DNA of 64,000 bases from Tragulus kanchil (lineage: Eukaryota > Chordata > Mammalia > Artiodactyla > Tragulidae). Position numbers and translations under genes: made by a program. The first letter of the stretch is position 1, and each line of letters opens with the position of its first letter. Where the stretch lies: assembly GCA_022376925.1 (NCBI GenBank), contig JAIOJX010000002.1, positions 40,510,501 through 40,574,500 on the forward strand. Direction: 5' to 3'. The notes below the pieces were generated by a model that saw only the letters and a list, made by a program, of their open reading frames with translations, searched no databases and was not told the origin of the DNA. Shown here in pieces: positions 47,821 to 60,132 of the stretch.

Positions 47821-49715
47821 AGGAGAGGAAGGAGGAGTCCATAAAGCCCAGAGAATGTTTTGGGTGGGAAGCTCCTCTGTGTGCTGCTCTGTGGTGATTT
47901 CCTGAATGGTATCTCTGTCAAGCCCCATGGAGCTTCACAGCACAGAGTGGGTTGTGTGCAAATTAAACCAGAGGAGACCTCTGTCTGTTCAGGGCCCTGC
48001 GAGAGCACGGCTTTCCCCCCAAGAGTCAGAACTACCCGTGTCTCATGGTCGACCTCTGCCCAGGGAGCCTGGACCCTTGCACTGGACTTGGTACCAACCT
48101 CTCTGCCTCTTCTCAGGAAACCTGCTGGTTGGACCAGCTGGACTGTGATGACTCCTGCTCTTTGGGAACATGGTTGGCTGAGCTATCGACAGGAACAGAG
48201 GGGAGCCCCTAGGCATGTCAGAAGACTGGGCACTGAGCACGCCAGGGGCAGGGTGAGCCACCACCGGACTGCTCCAGCCGCAAGCAGGGGAGGTACCTGC
48301 AGTGCAAGAAGTGGGGGCTGAGTGGGTGCAGGAAGCAGGAGGACCCGGTCCACATGCACAGGACAGCAGGATGGGCCCTGACAGCCTGGCCACCACACTC
48401 CACGCTCCTCCACTTCTGTCCTGCAGTGTGACGCTGTGCTCAGCATTCAACGTGATCACTTCAGTAAGGCTGTATTTCAGAACTTGTTGCTTCCTTTTCA
48501 GCAAAGGTATCTCATGGCAGGACTTTGTTGTGAATCTCCTTCACAGCCAGACATGGACGCACAAACTCTCTTTGAAGCCCTGAGACACTACCGATAGTCT
48601 TCAGCGACCAGAATGACCCAACACTCTCTTGACTATATTTTCCGAACAGGGAGAGGTTGGATCGTCAAAAATGAAAATTTAGGACATCAAGCATATGATT
48701 CAGCTTTAAAAAAGCATCGATCAAGCCACAAAAGGACATGATGAATCTTAAATGCGTATTGTTCAGTGAAAGAAGTCAGCTCAAAAGGCTTAAATACTGG
48801 ACATTCCTGAAAAAGAAAAACTGTAGACATGGTTGAAAATCAGTGGTTTGCAAAAGCACAGCAGGAGGAGAGGAAGGAGGAGTCCATAAAGCCCAGAGAA
48901 TGTTTTGGGTGGGAAGCTCCTCTGTGTGCTGCTCTGTGGTGATTTCCTGAATGGTATCTCTGTCAAGCCCCATGGAGCTTCACAGCACAGAGTGGGTTGT
49001 GTGCAAATTAAACCAGAGGAGACCTCTGTCTGTTCAGGGCCCTGCGAGAGCACGGCTTTCCCCCCAAGAGTCAGAACTACCCGTGTCTCATGGTCGACCT
49101 CTGCCCAGGGAGCCTGGACCCTTGCACTGGACTTGGTACCAACCTCTCTGCCTCTTCTCAGGAAACCTGCTGGTTGGACCAGCTGGACTGTGATGACTCC
49201 TGCTCTTTGGGAACATGGTTGGCTGAGCTATCGACAGGAACAGAGGGGAGCCCCTAGGCATGTCAGAAGACTGGGCACTGAGCACGCCAGGGGCAGGGTG
49301 AGCCACCACCGGACTGCTCCAGCCGCAAGCAGGGGAGGTACCTGCAGTGCAAGAAGTGGGGGCTGAGTGGGTGCAGGAAGCAGGAGGACCCGGTCCACAT
49401 GCACAGGACAGCAGGATGGGCCCTGACAGCCTGGCCACCACACTCCACGCTCCTCCACTTCTGTCCTGCAGTGTGACGCTGTGCTCAGCATTCAACGTGA
49501 TCACTTCAGTAAGGCTGTATTTCAGAACTTGTTGCTTCCTTTTCAGCAAAGGTATCTCATGGCAGGACTTTGTTGTGAATCTCCTTCACAGCCAGACATG
49601 GACGCACAAACTCTCTTTGAAGCCCTGAGACACTACCGATAGTCTTCAGCGACCAGAATGACCCAACACTCTCTTGACTGTATTTTCCGAACAGGGAGAG
49701 GTTGGATCGTCAAGA
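47646..49715. repeat. Tandem duplication D13, period 1045
   Basis: Copy 1 is 47646 to about 48670 and copy 2 is 48691-49715. I see no internal differences; 'gactatattttcc' against 'gactgtattttcc' lies 40 bases before the end of copy 1. About 20 bases of unmatched or garbled sequence (48671-48690) separate the copies. Overlapping 153-codon frames occur on both strands in each copy. Confidence 0.95.
48691..48865 (+). mobile_element. Old L1 3' end (D13 copy 2)
   Basis: Repeats 47646-47820; starts at 'gcatatgattcagct'. Confidence 0.7.
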
Positions 49716-50919
49716 CCAAAGCAGCTGAGGCTAAAATCTGTCCCTGAAGGAATCAGTGCCAGGAACTGCCAGAAATCCACTCAAACTGACTGGCAGGTGA
49801 AAACAAGACCAGTCAAAGGATTGTTTTTAATGTCGGAAGACTTTCATCTGTCAGATATGCTTTTGAAATGTACAGAATGCAACTCCAGACACAGTATCAG
49901 CAGTTTGTTAAGTCTTCTGAAATATTTATTTGGACCCTGTACATCTCAGCATGGAGGTTGATCCTGGGGTCAGAAAAAGAAACTAAAGTTTCTCCCTTCA
50001 AACTCTCATGAAAACAAGAATAAAGAAAAACCATAACATAAATCAGCATCCTTGTTTCTACCCCAGAGTCAGCATCCCAGAGGCAGGCACGGGGAGCCAC
50101 ACCCTCCATGGGCGGGAGAGTCATCAGACCCCCTTGTAAGCAAAGGGGGCAGAGAGCAGGTCAGAGTCAGGAATCATTAAGAAAGTTGCCTGATTACAAA
50201 GTCAGTCTTGAGCTCATGACTAAGCTTCTTTGCTGTTGACAATTGCGTTGTTTTCTCATGCCAGTCACCACCAGCAAAACTAGAAGCGGGGACGACCCAC
50301 TAGTGGAAACAGGGGTTCTCATATCACAAATACACTTGAAAGGGCAGGAATCCCAGTCACAAATCTGGAAGCAAAAGGCTGAGAAGTGGCCTTCCTGGGA
50401 GCAGACATGACATGAAGTGAATGCACAGGACAGCTGATGCTGGGAAATTCTAAGTTGGTGATAGATAAGATTCTCCCCAGGAGCAGTAACTTCACTCACA
50501 CTGGCTTTTTGAAAAGTTATGGACTTACCTGAATTTAGGTGCAGCAATGTTTTCTCTTTTCGGAGGTCACTTCTCTGGCAATCTCAACATTCTGGAGAGC
50601 GATCTAAAGGCAAAAAGTAAAAATAAAGTCCTGTGAGTGTTCAGAAGGGAGAGGGAAAACTGTACACTGAAACTTACTTCACGTACAAGGAATACATGCA
50701 CCCCATTCACATGTGCATCAAACAGAACTTGACCACATTTTCTGGTCACTCTCTAGAAGCACCTTGAGGCCTTGTGAATTGTCAAGGGGAGAAAGGAGAA
50801 TATAACAAAGGAAGCAAATGAGCTCAGTGGGGAATGACAGCCTCTTCATACATGGTGTAGAGAAAACTAAACAGCTATTAACACATACAGAACAAGCCAA
50901 CGGGATTACTTCCTCATAT
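49716..50919. other. Stretch with no gene recognised
   Basis: Frames at 49674-49961 (plus) and 50194-50547 (minus, 117 codons) have no recognisable features. Confidence 0.4.
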
Positions 50920-52255
50920 CATATAAACAAACTCAAATGAACAAATAAACTCAAAATGGATTAAAGACATAAACCTAAGACTTGAAACCCAAAAACTTCT
51001 AGAAGAATATAGGAGCAGTATGGTCTCTAACATCAGTCTTGGTAATACTTTTCTGGATAGGTGTCCTCAGGCAATGGAAACAAGAGCAAAAGTAAACAAA
51101 AGGGACCACATCAGACAAAAATGATTTTGCACAATGAAATAAACTATCAACAATAGAAAAAGTCTCCTTACTGAATGGGAGAACATATTTGCAAATGATC
51201 TATTCAATAATGGACTTATATCCAAAATATACAAAGAACTCAGACAATTTGATATGGTTAAAAGCAATCAGTTTAAACAGTGGGCAAAGAATCTGAGTAG
51301 ACTTTATTTAAAGACATACAGATGGTCATTAAACTATGAGAAGATGCTTAATATCACTAATCATCATGGAATGCAGACCAAAACCTCCCTGAGACACCAT
51401 CTCATACCTGTCAGAAGGACTATTATCAAAAAGATAGCAAATAACAAAGTGTTGGTGAGGATTTGGAGAAAAAGCTGTTGATTGGAATGTAAACCATTGC
51501 AACTTCTCTAAAGAACCGTATGAAGGGTTCTCAAAAAATTAAAAATAGAAAGATGAAAAGATCCAGCAAATTGACTTCTGAATTTTTTCCCAAAGAAGAC
51601 AAAAACATTAATTAGAAAATATATATTCACTCCTAGGCCCATTAAAGCATTATTTGTAATAGCAAAGATACGGGAGCAAGCTAAGTGGCTGTCAACAGAT
51701 ACATGGATACATAAGTTGTGGTATAGACATACAGTGGAATACAACTCAGCTGTAAAGAAGAATTGAATCTTGTCATTTGCAACAACAACATGGATAGACC
51801 TAGAGATCTAGGACCTGTTATGGTTACTGAAATAAGTCAGACAGAGAAAGATAAATGCTGTATATCATGTATATGTGAAATCTAAAAATAATTGAACAAA
51901 TATAAAACAACAACAGAGTCATGGGTACAGAGAACACACAGATGGAGAGAGGGTTCCAGAGGCAGAGGGCTGGGGGGTTGGTGGACGACGTGAGGGAGAT
52001 TAAAAGGCATAAACTTGGAGTAACAAACCAAATGAGTCACTCAGAGTAAATGCACTATGTGGGGAACACAGTCAATGCATTGTAATAGCTCTGTATGGTG
52101 ACAGACGGTAATTAGATTTATGGGGGTGGCCCATTTGCAAAACATAAAAATACTGAATCACTATGTTGTATGCCTGAAGCTAATAAAATATTGTTAAGTC
52201 AACTATGCATCAATGAAAATAATCCAAAAAGCAGACAAACAAAAAAAATCAATAA
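50920..52255 (+). mobile_element. L1 LINE, late ORF2 and complete 3' UTR
   Basis: About 1.3 kb: 'ctcaaaatggattaaagaca', 'agaagaatataggagcagta', then a readable ORF2 tail (frame 51254-51481 with 'LSRLYLKTYRWSLNYEKML' and 'ITNHHGM'), 'catggatagacctagagatc', and the 3' end 'gaagctaataaaatattgtt' with an A-rich tail. 5'-truncated and frame-broken. D14 begins inside it. Confidence 0.9.
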
Positions 52256-54252
52256 AGTAGCAATTATATCCCAAATAGTTGTGTCATAAGACTCATTTTT
52301 ATAGAACACATTTTAGGGAAAATGACTTTAAAAGAATTACAAGAATATATTTGGTAACCTGACCAAGATTGTACCTGCCAGCAGCTGGCATTTAGATGTA
52401 ACTGCCAATGCGGCAGCCTTTAGAATTAGGTTCCAAGTCTAAATTATTGATGCTATCTAAAAGGATTCCTTGTGAGGAATAGCCTATTGATTCGATGCCA
52501 AGACATGATTACTATTTTTAATGAGACACAGCTATTAACATAGTTTTGTGATGGAGAGGGGCTGGCCTCTATACATCAAGACCTGAGCAACAGACTGCTA
52601 ATGCTCAAGACCAGAGTGATGTTTCTGCTCATGCCTCTTAATTTCTAATGATCCCATTTATGCTATCCATCCTCTCATGAGCTCAACTGTAGTTTTGAAA
52701 ATACTCTAATACTTCACTAAAGTGGTGGCCAGGTGAGGCGTTGCACTTAACGCAGCAGTGACCTGGGGGGAGGGGCGTGCAGCTAGTAGCACGGAGCTGC
52801 TGGTCCTGCCCAATAAAGACATACATGATTCACTAGATGCATTCTGATTCCGATTCAGGTTCAGATTCATACAGAGACCCATGGGCATGGCTACCTAATA
52901 AACTCCCCAGAGAGCTGACCCTGGCAAGTCGGGACCCTGAGCTGGAGGATTAATATACAAGCTCATAGGCTGTGGCAGGCTCATCTTCAGGGGCTCCCAG
53001 TCCCCGCCCCAGTATACACAGCCCTCCTCCTGACTGCGGGCTGAGATCGTGGCTGGAGGTCACCTTAACGACGTAACAAATTGTGGGACATTTCCTCTGG
53101 CTCTGAAAACCATTGTTCTCATCACAATATAAAATCACCAGGTTTTCTGTTACACGTGAAAATCTTCAGACATCAACTGAATTAGATTTATGGGGGTGGC
53201 CCATTTGCAAAACATAAAAATACTGAATCACTATGTTGTATGCCTGAAGCTAATAAAATATTGTTAAGTCAACTATGCATCAATGAAAATAATCCAAAAA
53301 GCAGACAAACAAAAAAAATCAATAAAGTAGCAATTATATCCCAAATAGTTGTGTCATAAGACTCATTTTTATAGAACACATTTTAGGGAAAATGACTTTA
53401 AAAGAATTACAAGAATATATTTGGTAACCTGACCAAGATTGTACCTGCCAGCAGCTGGCATTTAGATGTAACTGCCAATGCGGCAGCCTTTAGAATTAGG
53501 TTCCAAGTCTAAATTATTGATGCTATCTAAAAGGATTCCTTGTGAGGAATAGCCTATTGATTCGATGCCAAGACATGATTACTATTTTTAATGAGACACA
53601 GCTATTAACATAGTTTTGTGATGGAGAGAGGGGCTGGCCTCTATACATCAAGACCTGAGCAACAGACTGCTAATGCTCAAGACCAGAGTGATGTTTCTGC
53701 TCATGCCTCTTAATTTCTAATGATCCCATTTATGCTATCCATCCTCTCATGAGCTCAACTGTAGTTTTGAAAATACTCTAATACTTCACTAAAGTGGTGG
53801 CCAGGTGAGGCGTTGCACTTAACGCAGCAGTGACCTGGGGGGAGGGGCGTGCAGCTAGTAGCACGGAGCTGCTGGTCCTGCCCAATAAAGACATACATGA
53901 TTCACTAGATGCATTCTGATTCCGATTCAGGTTCAGATTCATACAGAGACCCATGGGCATGGCTACCTAATAAACTCCCCAGAGAGCTGACCCTGGCAAG
54001 TCGGGACCCTGAGCTGGAGGCTTAATATACAAGCTCATAGGCTGTGGCAGGCTCATCTTCAGGGGCTCCCAGTCCCCCCCAGTATACACAGCCCTCCTCC
54101 TGACTGCGGGCTGAGATCGTGGCTGGAGGTCACCTTAACGACGTAACAAATTGTGGGACATTTCCTCTGGCTCTGAAAACCATTGTTCTCATCACAATAT
54201 AAAATCACCAGGTTTTCTGTTACACGTGAAAATCTTCAGACATCAACTGAAT
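52111..54252. repeat. Tandem duplication D14, period 1070-1072
   Basis: Copy 1 is 52111-53180 and copy 2 is 53181-54252. The junction shares 'aatt' with both parental ends. Small differences: 'gagaggggctgg' against 'gagagaggggctgg'; 'ggaggattaat' against 'ggaggcttaat'; 'ccccgccccag' against 'cccccccag'. Confidence 0.95.
53181..53325 (+). mobile_element. L1 3' end (D14 copy 2)
   Basis: The last ~145 bp of the L1 at 50920-52255, repeated by D14. It mimics a short truncated insertion but is not one. Confidence 0.88.
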
Positions 54253-54452
54253 TTGGAGAAGTGGATCAGGCTGAATGAAACTCCCGAGCTCCTGGAGTGT
54301 ACTCATTGCTCAGTCATGGTGAGTCTTCCTACAAACTGTCTAGCTCCTTAAACTCCAGTGACTCACTCCTGGCTCTGCTTCTCCGTCTTGGCAGGGATCC
54401 GGGGAAAGGGCACAATGGCCACATGCAAGACAATCAGCTCTTTCTGCAGACA

Positions 54453-54568
54453 GTACCATTGTCACAGAAATCCCCTCTCAGTCCTATAGATGGGGGACAT
54501 TCCACCTTGGCCCTACAGACAGGGTACATCACCTCTCGGTCCTATAGATGGAGAAGGTTCTCTGTTCT
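54453..54568. repeat. Degenerate minisatellite, 29-bp period
   Basis: Units start exactly 29 bases apart at 54482, 54511 and 54540 ('tcctatagatggggg', 'ccctacagacagggt', 'tcctatagatggaga'). A weaker unit lies before them, sharing 'cccctctcag' with 'cacctctcgg'. Confidence 0.75.
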
Positions 54569-54903
54569 CTGTTGCTGAACCTTCCAAGAGCTGACTATAT
54601 CATGGCACAGCTAATGAACCTAGGTATTCACTAGTGGACCCTCAGGCACACTGGCTGGAGTGATTTCAGCGTTGATTTGGGACTTTTAACTGAGTCAAAT
54701 GTTGGCCCATATGGCACAGACATTCTGCGCTCCAGTCAGCGACACCTCCTCCATGGTGGCCCTTCTGGGAGGGCCACTCAACAGTATGGATCAAAGCCCT
54801 CATCACTGGCATCCTCCTGGCTTAACCAGAATTTAAAAAAATAGTCATATTAATGGATTTCATGCATAGCAATGTCCACAGTGTTACATTAAAAATGAAA
54901 CAG

Positions 54904-55220
54904 GGCTTCCTCTGGTGGTCCAGCGGGTAAGGACACCGCCTTGCAGTGCAAGGGGCGCCGGTTCGATCCCTGGCCTGGGAAGATCCCATGTGCCGCGGAG
55001 CGACTGGACGGATGTGTCCATTACCGAGCCGGAGCTCTGGAGCACATGCGCCCAGAGCTGGTGCTCTGCAACGACAGACGCCACTGCGATGGGAGGCCCA
55101 CAGGAGCCGAAGAACAAAGACGGATAAAAATAGAGAAATGAAAGACCAATAGAAGTGGCCCACCCACCCCCCTCCCACCCCACCCCCCAAAAAGATAAAT
55201 AAAATAAATGTAAAAAAAAA
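54904..55220 (+). mobile_element. CHR-like tRNA-derived SINE, young copy
   Basis: 'ggcttcctctggtggtccag', B box 'ggttcgatccc' (perfect match to the Pol III consensus), 'gcgatgggaggcccacagga', tail 'aaaaagataaataaaataaa'. The 13-bp perfect target-site duplication 'aaaaatgaaacag' is at 54891-54903 and 55221-55233. The frames at 54822-55305 are SINE translations. Confidence 0.93.
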
Positions 55221-55839
55221 AAAAATGAAACAGATTATGTGTCCAAATATGAATCACTGGTTTAAAACTGCAGTGTGGACATTCAGAATAACATTTCATT
55301 GCCATTTAAAACTTGTTAAGGTCTCTTGATGACATCACTTAAGTCTCCCAAACTTCCCACGTTGAGTCTCTAACCCAAGCATGACTGTATTTGGAGACCA
55401 GCTGTGCCCAGACTCTCACTGCTGGACGCTGGCAGACGGCAGGTGCCCATCACGATGAGCCACGGAGCCCATGATCACAGATGGCGCAGTCACAGAGCAC
55501 TAACACGACAGCTGACCATGCCCTCTCTCTCTGGGCGTGTGCTTCCTCCATCCAATCTCTCCTCCTGGCTTCCTTTTTCCTCACCAGTGACACACTGGTT
55601 CTTCTGCAGGTTCTGACCCATTGCTCCTCCAATCCACACACTTGGGAAGGCACCGAGCCCCAGGCTTCCGAGTGCTTTTCTCTGTAAGGTCACTTCCAGG
55701 GTGATGCTGTGCATCTTCAGTGTGTCAGCCACCACCGGGTGCTGAGGACCCCTCAGTGCAGGACGTAGACCCCTGCCTGGCCTCTCATGGGGCCTCTTTG
55801 CCAGGCCCCTTGCGGTTCACTCTCCGTCACTTCGTCCAG

Positions 55840-56090
55840 ACCCCTGCAGCCACAACTTACCATCGAGCCATTCCTTGCATTCCCCCCAACTTGTGAGCCA
55901 GCACCCTGCTGCTCTAACCCGCCCTCTGCCCACTTCCTCGACATGGCTCAGGCCGTCCAGGGTCCTCGCTGTTTACATGCTTGCTGACTCAGGGACTGTC
56001 TGCCCCCACGAGAAGATGAACCCCTCCTACAGGCTTTGCTTTACTTACCGCTGTGTCTTCCCCCCACGCTAGTGCACAGGACACAGAAAC
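55840..56090 (+). mobile_element. L2-like LINE 3' region (copy 1)
   Basis: 'gggactgtctgcccccacga' and 'taccgctgtgtcttcccccc' with 'gctagtgcacagg', preceded by Pro/Leu-rich text on a 'cattccttgcattcc' theme, recall old L2 3' ends. By eye only. The counterpart at 57002-57252 arises through D15. Confidence 0.4.
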
Positions 56091-57001
56091 CACAGTGTGA
56101 GAGCTCACTGGGTGAGGCGGAGCTCACTGCAGGCAGGGGAGTGAGTGATTAAAAAACTGATCAAAAAGGTGGAATCTGTGAATCAAGAGATTACTTTTTA
56201 TCACATGATTTAAAGAGACACTATTCCTATAGTTGAAACATCTGGAAATTAGTTACTGTATTTCACAGTGAAAGATGACTACCGATTTTGAGATGGTTCT
56301 GACTTTCATAAAATGTAAATGGTCTCTTTGCCTAGTATTCCATATTTTGCTTCATGTGTTTCTTTTGTCTAAACAGCAATACTGTAAGAGAGTCACAGAA
56401 AATTCTGAAAGGCTGTAAAGTTTAACTAATGAGAAAACATCATCCTTAAACACCATTTCATTGCCATTTAAAACTTGTTAAGGTCTCTTGATGACATCAC
56501 TTAAGTCTCCCAAACTTCCCACGTTGAGTCTCTAACCCAAGCATGACTGTATTTGGAGACCAGCTGTGCCCAGACTCTCACTGCTGGACGCTGGCAGACG
56601 GCAGGTGCCCATCACGATGAGCCACGGAGCCCATGATCACAGATGGCGCAGTCACAGAGCACTAACACGACAGCTGACCATGCCCTCTCTCTCTGGGCGT
56701 GTGCTTCCTCCATCCAATCTCTCCTCCTGGCTTCCTTTTTCCTCACCAGTGACACACTGGTTCTTCTGCAGGTTCTGACCCATTGCTCCTCCAATCCACA
56801 CACTTGGGAAGGCACCGAGCCCCAGGCTTCCGAGTGCTTTTCTCTGTAAGGTCACTTCCAGGGTGATGCTGTGCATCTTCAGTGTGTCAGCCACCACCGG
56901 GTGCTGAGGACCCCTCAGTGCAGGACGTAGACCCCTGCCTGGCCTCTCATGGGGCCTCTTTGCCAGGCCCCTTGCGGTTCACTCTCCGTCACTTCGTCCA
57001 G

Positions 57002-57252
57002 ACCCCTGCAGCCACAACTTACCATCGAGCCATTCCTTGCATTCCCCCCAACTTGTGAGCCAGCACCCTGCTGCTCTAACCCGCCCTCTGCCCACTTCCT
57101 CGACATGGCTCAGGCCGTCCAGGGTCCTCGCTGTTTACATGCTTGCTGACTCAGGGACTGTCTGCCCCCACGAGAAGATGAACCCCTCCTACAGGCTTTG
57201 CTTTACTTACCGCTGTGTCTTCCCCCCACGCTAGTGCACAGGACACAGAAAC
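57002..57252 (+). mobile_element. L2-like LINE 3' region (D15 copy 2)
   Basis: Exact counterpart of 55840-56090, offset 1162. Confidence 0.4.
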
Positions 57253-57605
57253 CACAGTGTGAGAGCTCACTGGGTGAGGCGGAGCTCACTGCAGGCAGGG
57301 GAGTGAGTGATTAAAAAACTGATCAAAAAGGTGGAATCTGTGAATCAAGAGATTACTTTTTATCACATGATTTAAAGAGACACTATTCCTATAGTTGAAA
57401 CATCTGGAAATTAGTTACTGTATTTCACAGTGAAAGATGACTACCGATTTTGAGATGGTTCTGACTTTCATAAAATGTAAATGGTCTCTTTGCCTAGTAT
57501 TCCATATTTTGCTTCATGTGTTTCTTTTGTCTAAACAGCAATACTGTAAGAGAGTCACAGAAAATTCTGAAAGGCTGTAAAGTTTAACTAATGAGAAAAC
57601 ATCAT

Positions 57606-60130
57606 AAAACCAGGAACAGACATATGAAAAGCACTAGTTCTTGCTTTCCATTGATCTTTTTAATATCTGTTTCATATAATGGCAGCTGTGAACAAATTTT
57701 GCTGTTGGTAAACACACAAGAGGACTAATATAACAATTCAAATAATGACAAATGCCTACAAAAAGGGAAATAAGCATCAAGGAAGACTACATTTCTTCAG
57801 CTACATTCTCTTATGTGATGGTTAAATTTTTGATTTATGTATTTATTTGCTACCACATGATGAAGTGTTATTTAAGAACTGCTGGGATTTTAATATACAG
57901 TGGAATGCAGTTGTTAATGCATGTAAGATGAAAACCAGACTTCTCTCAGAAAGCTGTGAGGACACAGTCTTGGGAAGGGGTGTGAGTAACCCTGCCTTGA
58001 CTGCTGCAGGGAGACCAATTTCTGTTGACGGGGTCAACTTGGCAGGAGATTGGCCTTTCTACTCCCTCAGCAGGGCAAAGCTGAATGTCACAGAAATGTT
58101 CGTTTCCAGGCCAATCACTGACTGACACAGTCGGCCCCACGGAGCTGCTTCTCACTGAGATCACAGAAAACAACCAGTTCAAGATCAAATCTATGCTGTG
58201 GCTTCTGCTCCTTTGATCTTTTTTTCATTGTAAAGAACATGAAAGAGACCTGAAATTAGTCTGACAACCACTGAAAGGATGTCATCAAAGCTGGATTCTT
58301 CTTAGAGTGATTTTGGATAATTCGTCTCCCATCCAAAGCGACTTCAACTTCGCTGTCTCAACTCTTCCAAAAACCACGTCCTCTGAGTTATCCAGGATTC
58401 CCTTCTTTTCTTCTGTCATTCATTCAACCTTCCAGCTGCTTTCCTCCTGAAGTACATGTGCCCTAGTGTTCTGTCCCTCATTCTTTAAAATTATAAAAGG
58501 AACGCTCTCCACCCACACAGGCCCTCCCACCACAGCCAGCACACTGGAAGCTGTTCTTTACCCCATCTGATTACACTCCCCCAAATCCCACTGGAAAGTC
58601 TCTCCCATAGGTCACCAAGGGGGGATTTACCAAACCCAGAGGATGCATGCATGTCCTTCTCCCGCCCACCTCCCTGCTCACTCATGACCCACCACCTCCT
58701 TGGTCAACACTGCCATCCTCGCTTCCTCTCTCCCGTCCTACATTCTGAGTCCCGTTGGGAAGCACCTCTTCCAGGGTCCGTCTCACGCCATGTATGGATG
58801 TGAGAGCTGGGCCAAAAGGACAGCTCACTCCCTGGGACACCACTCAGTCCCACCAGCCAAGAGCCCTTCACTGCCCACGTATACCTGTTACCCACAGCAC
58901 TGTGCACACTACTTACTGCACAGAGTGAACTCAGTACTGGAGTATTAAACACAACAGAGTACAACAGTTGTCTCGGTAAATTAAAAATAAAGCACGTCCT
59001 AACGCCACATATTTAAACTTCCCAGACACTAATTAAATACTTGTGTAATTAGTATGTGACACACATTCACAATGAAGGGAAAAAAAAAAAAAACCCTGAG
59101 GCTTATTTAAGGAAACAAAAAATAAAAGATAATGATATTGAACCAAATTAATCTTCTCCTTCAGTTTAGTTAATGATTTTTTATAATAACGATTGAGCCA
59201 CTTTGAGATGGTTTTGAGGGTGGAAAAAACCAAGAGAGAGAGATACCTATATTTAGAATTTCACAGTAATTGCTTCAAACAGGGCTAGATCCTTAGTCAA
59301 GATTGAATTTCACAGTTAGAGGAGGAAATTGATTCCTGAGTCTCTGACATCAAAAGAGCATGTGCTCAGAATTCCGCCTCCCAGGCCAGCGAGATGCTGC
59401 AGGTTGCTTCTTAGTCACACAGTCTCCATTAGGAGCCCTAACCCTTCCAGGAAAAAGCAGCTGGGCTTGGGCAGTTACAGGGCCATCTGAGCACTTGCAG
59501 GTCGGCCATGGACAGATCAGCAGGTCAGGATCACTTTATAGAATCATTTGTGAGACTGAACACCATGGAAACTGAATAACCTATGATCAATGCAAGTGAC
59601 TGCATACAAGCAAAAGCTGCAGTCTAGTTATGAACCCTTCAATGACGAAAATGATGGGAAAATTCTATGAAGCGTTGAATCTCACCTCTCACAATAAATC
59701 CAGCCCTCCTACTTTCTTCCACTGAGCACTATGACTTCAGCAACGTGCTTAAACAGGTGGGTAGTTTCTTTAGTAGGAGTCTGGCAACGATCTTGTCCAT
59801 CACTGCATGGCACAAATGGAAGGAGGGAGGCCCCTGGGGCAATGTGCCACATCAACAGGATGGTTTTCTGCCTTGTTTACCAATGATGCGGAGCTGTATC
59901 AATAACTCATCAGTGGATGGTTAAAAACAAAGTTCCTTGTCTGTTCCACTCACGTGTGGGCCGCAGTGCTCTTCGGTATCTTATTTTTAGACATCAGTTT
60001 AACTAACGTGTAGTTTTCTTTTTTAAATGATTTTCGTGCTGTAGAAGCATCAGACACTATTTCATACAGTCGATAAGACATTTCTAAGCAGTTAAATTCA
60101 TCCTTCAGCAGAAATGCTGTCCACAAACTG
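57606..60130. other. Stretch with no gene recognised
   Basis: A BovB-like word 'catgtatggatgtgagagct' at about 58789 is isolated and may be a scrap. A poly-A run lies near 59080. Small frames on both strands (57843-58188, 58491-58964) have no recognisable features. Confidence 0.4.
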
Positions 60131-60132
60131 AG

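Larger units (their letters stand above)
55292..57605. repeat. Tandem duplication D15, period 1162
   Basis: Copy 1 is 55292-56443 and copy 2 is 56454-57605. Six separate open frames have exact counterparts in the second copy, so I see no internal difference. About 10 unmatched bases ('ccttaaacac') sit at the junction. Confidence 0.96.

Noticed and set aside
47860..48504. 153-codon frames on both strands, with identical copies at 48905-49549
   Set aside because: Overlapping antisense frames in GC-rich DNA without domain or homologue; both copies arise from D13. Possible but unsupported as a gene.
53181..53325. Apparent independent short L1 insertion
   Set aside because: It is the D14 copy of the L1 3' end at 52111-52255, with the same downstream sequence.
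43972..55220. Possible tRNA genes from B-box matches
   Set aside because: The A/B boxes belong to SINE heads; no cloverleaf with anticodon arm and acceptor pairing can be drawn, and SINE bodies and tails follow.
55404..56072. Cluster of six short frames repeated at 56566-57234
   Set aside because: Overlapping frames on both strands in GC-rich, partly L2-like sequence. The second set is the D15 copy. A gene-family reading is not needed.
1098..57605. Reading the repeats as a CRISPR array or satellite
   Set aside because: Units differ between loci, occur only twice (three times at overlaps), and are more than 1 kb long; there are no short direct repeats with spacers.
58789..58812. BovB-like word in otherwise unique DNA
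   Set aside because: Too short to call an insertion; the flanks do not continue the BovB text.
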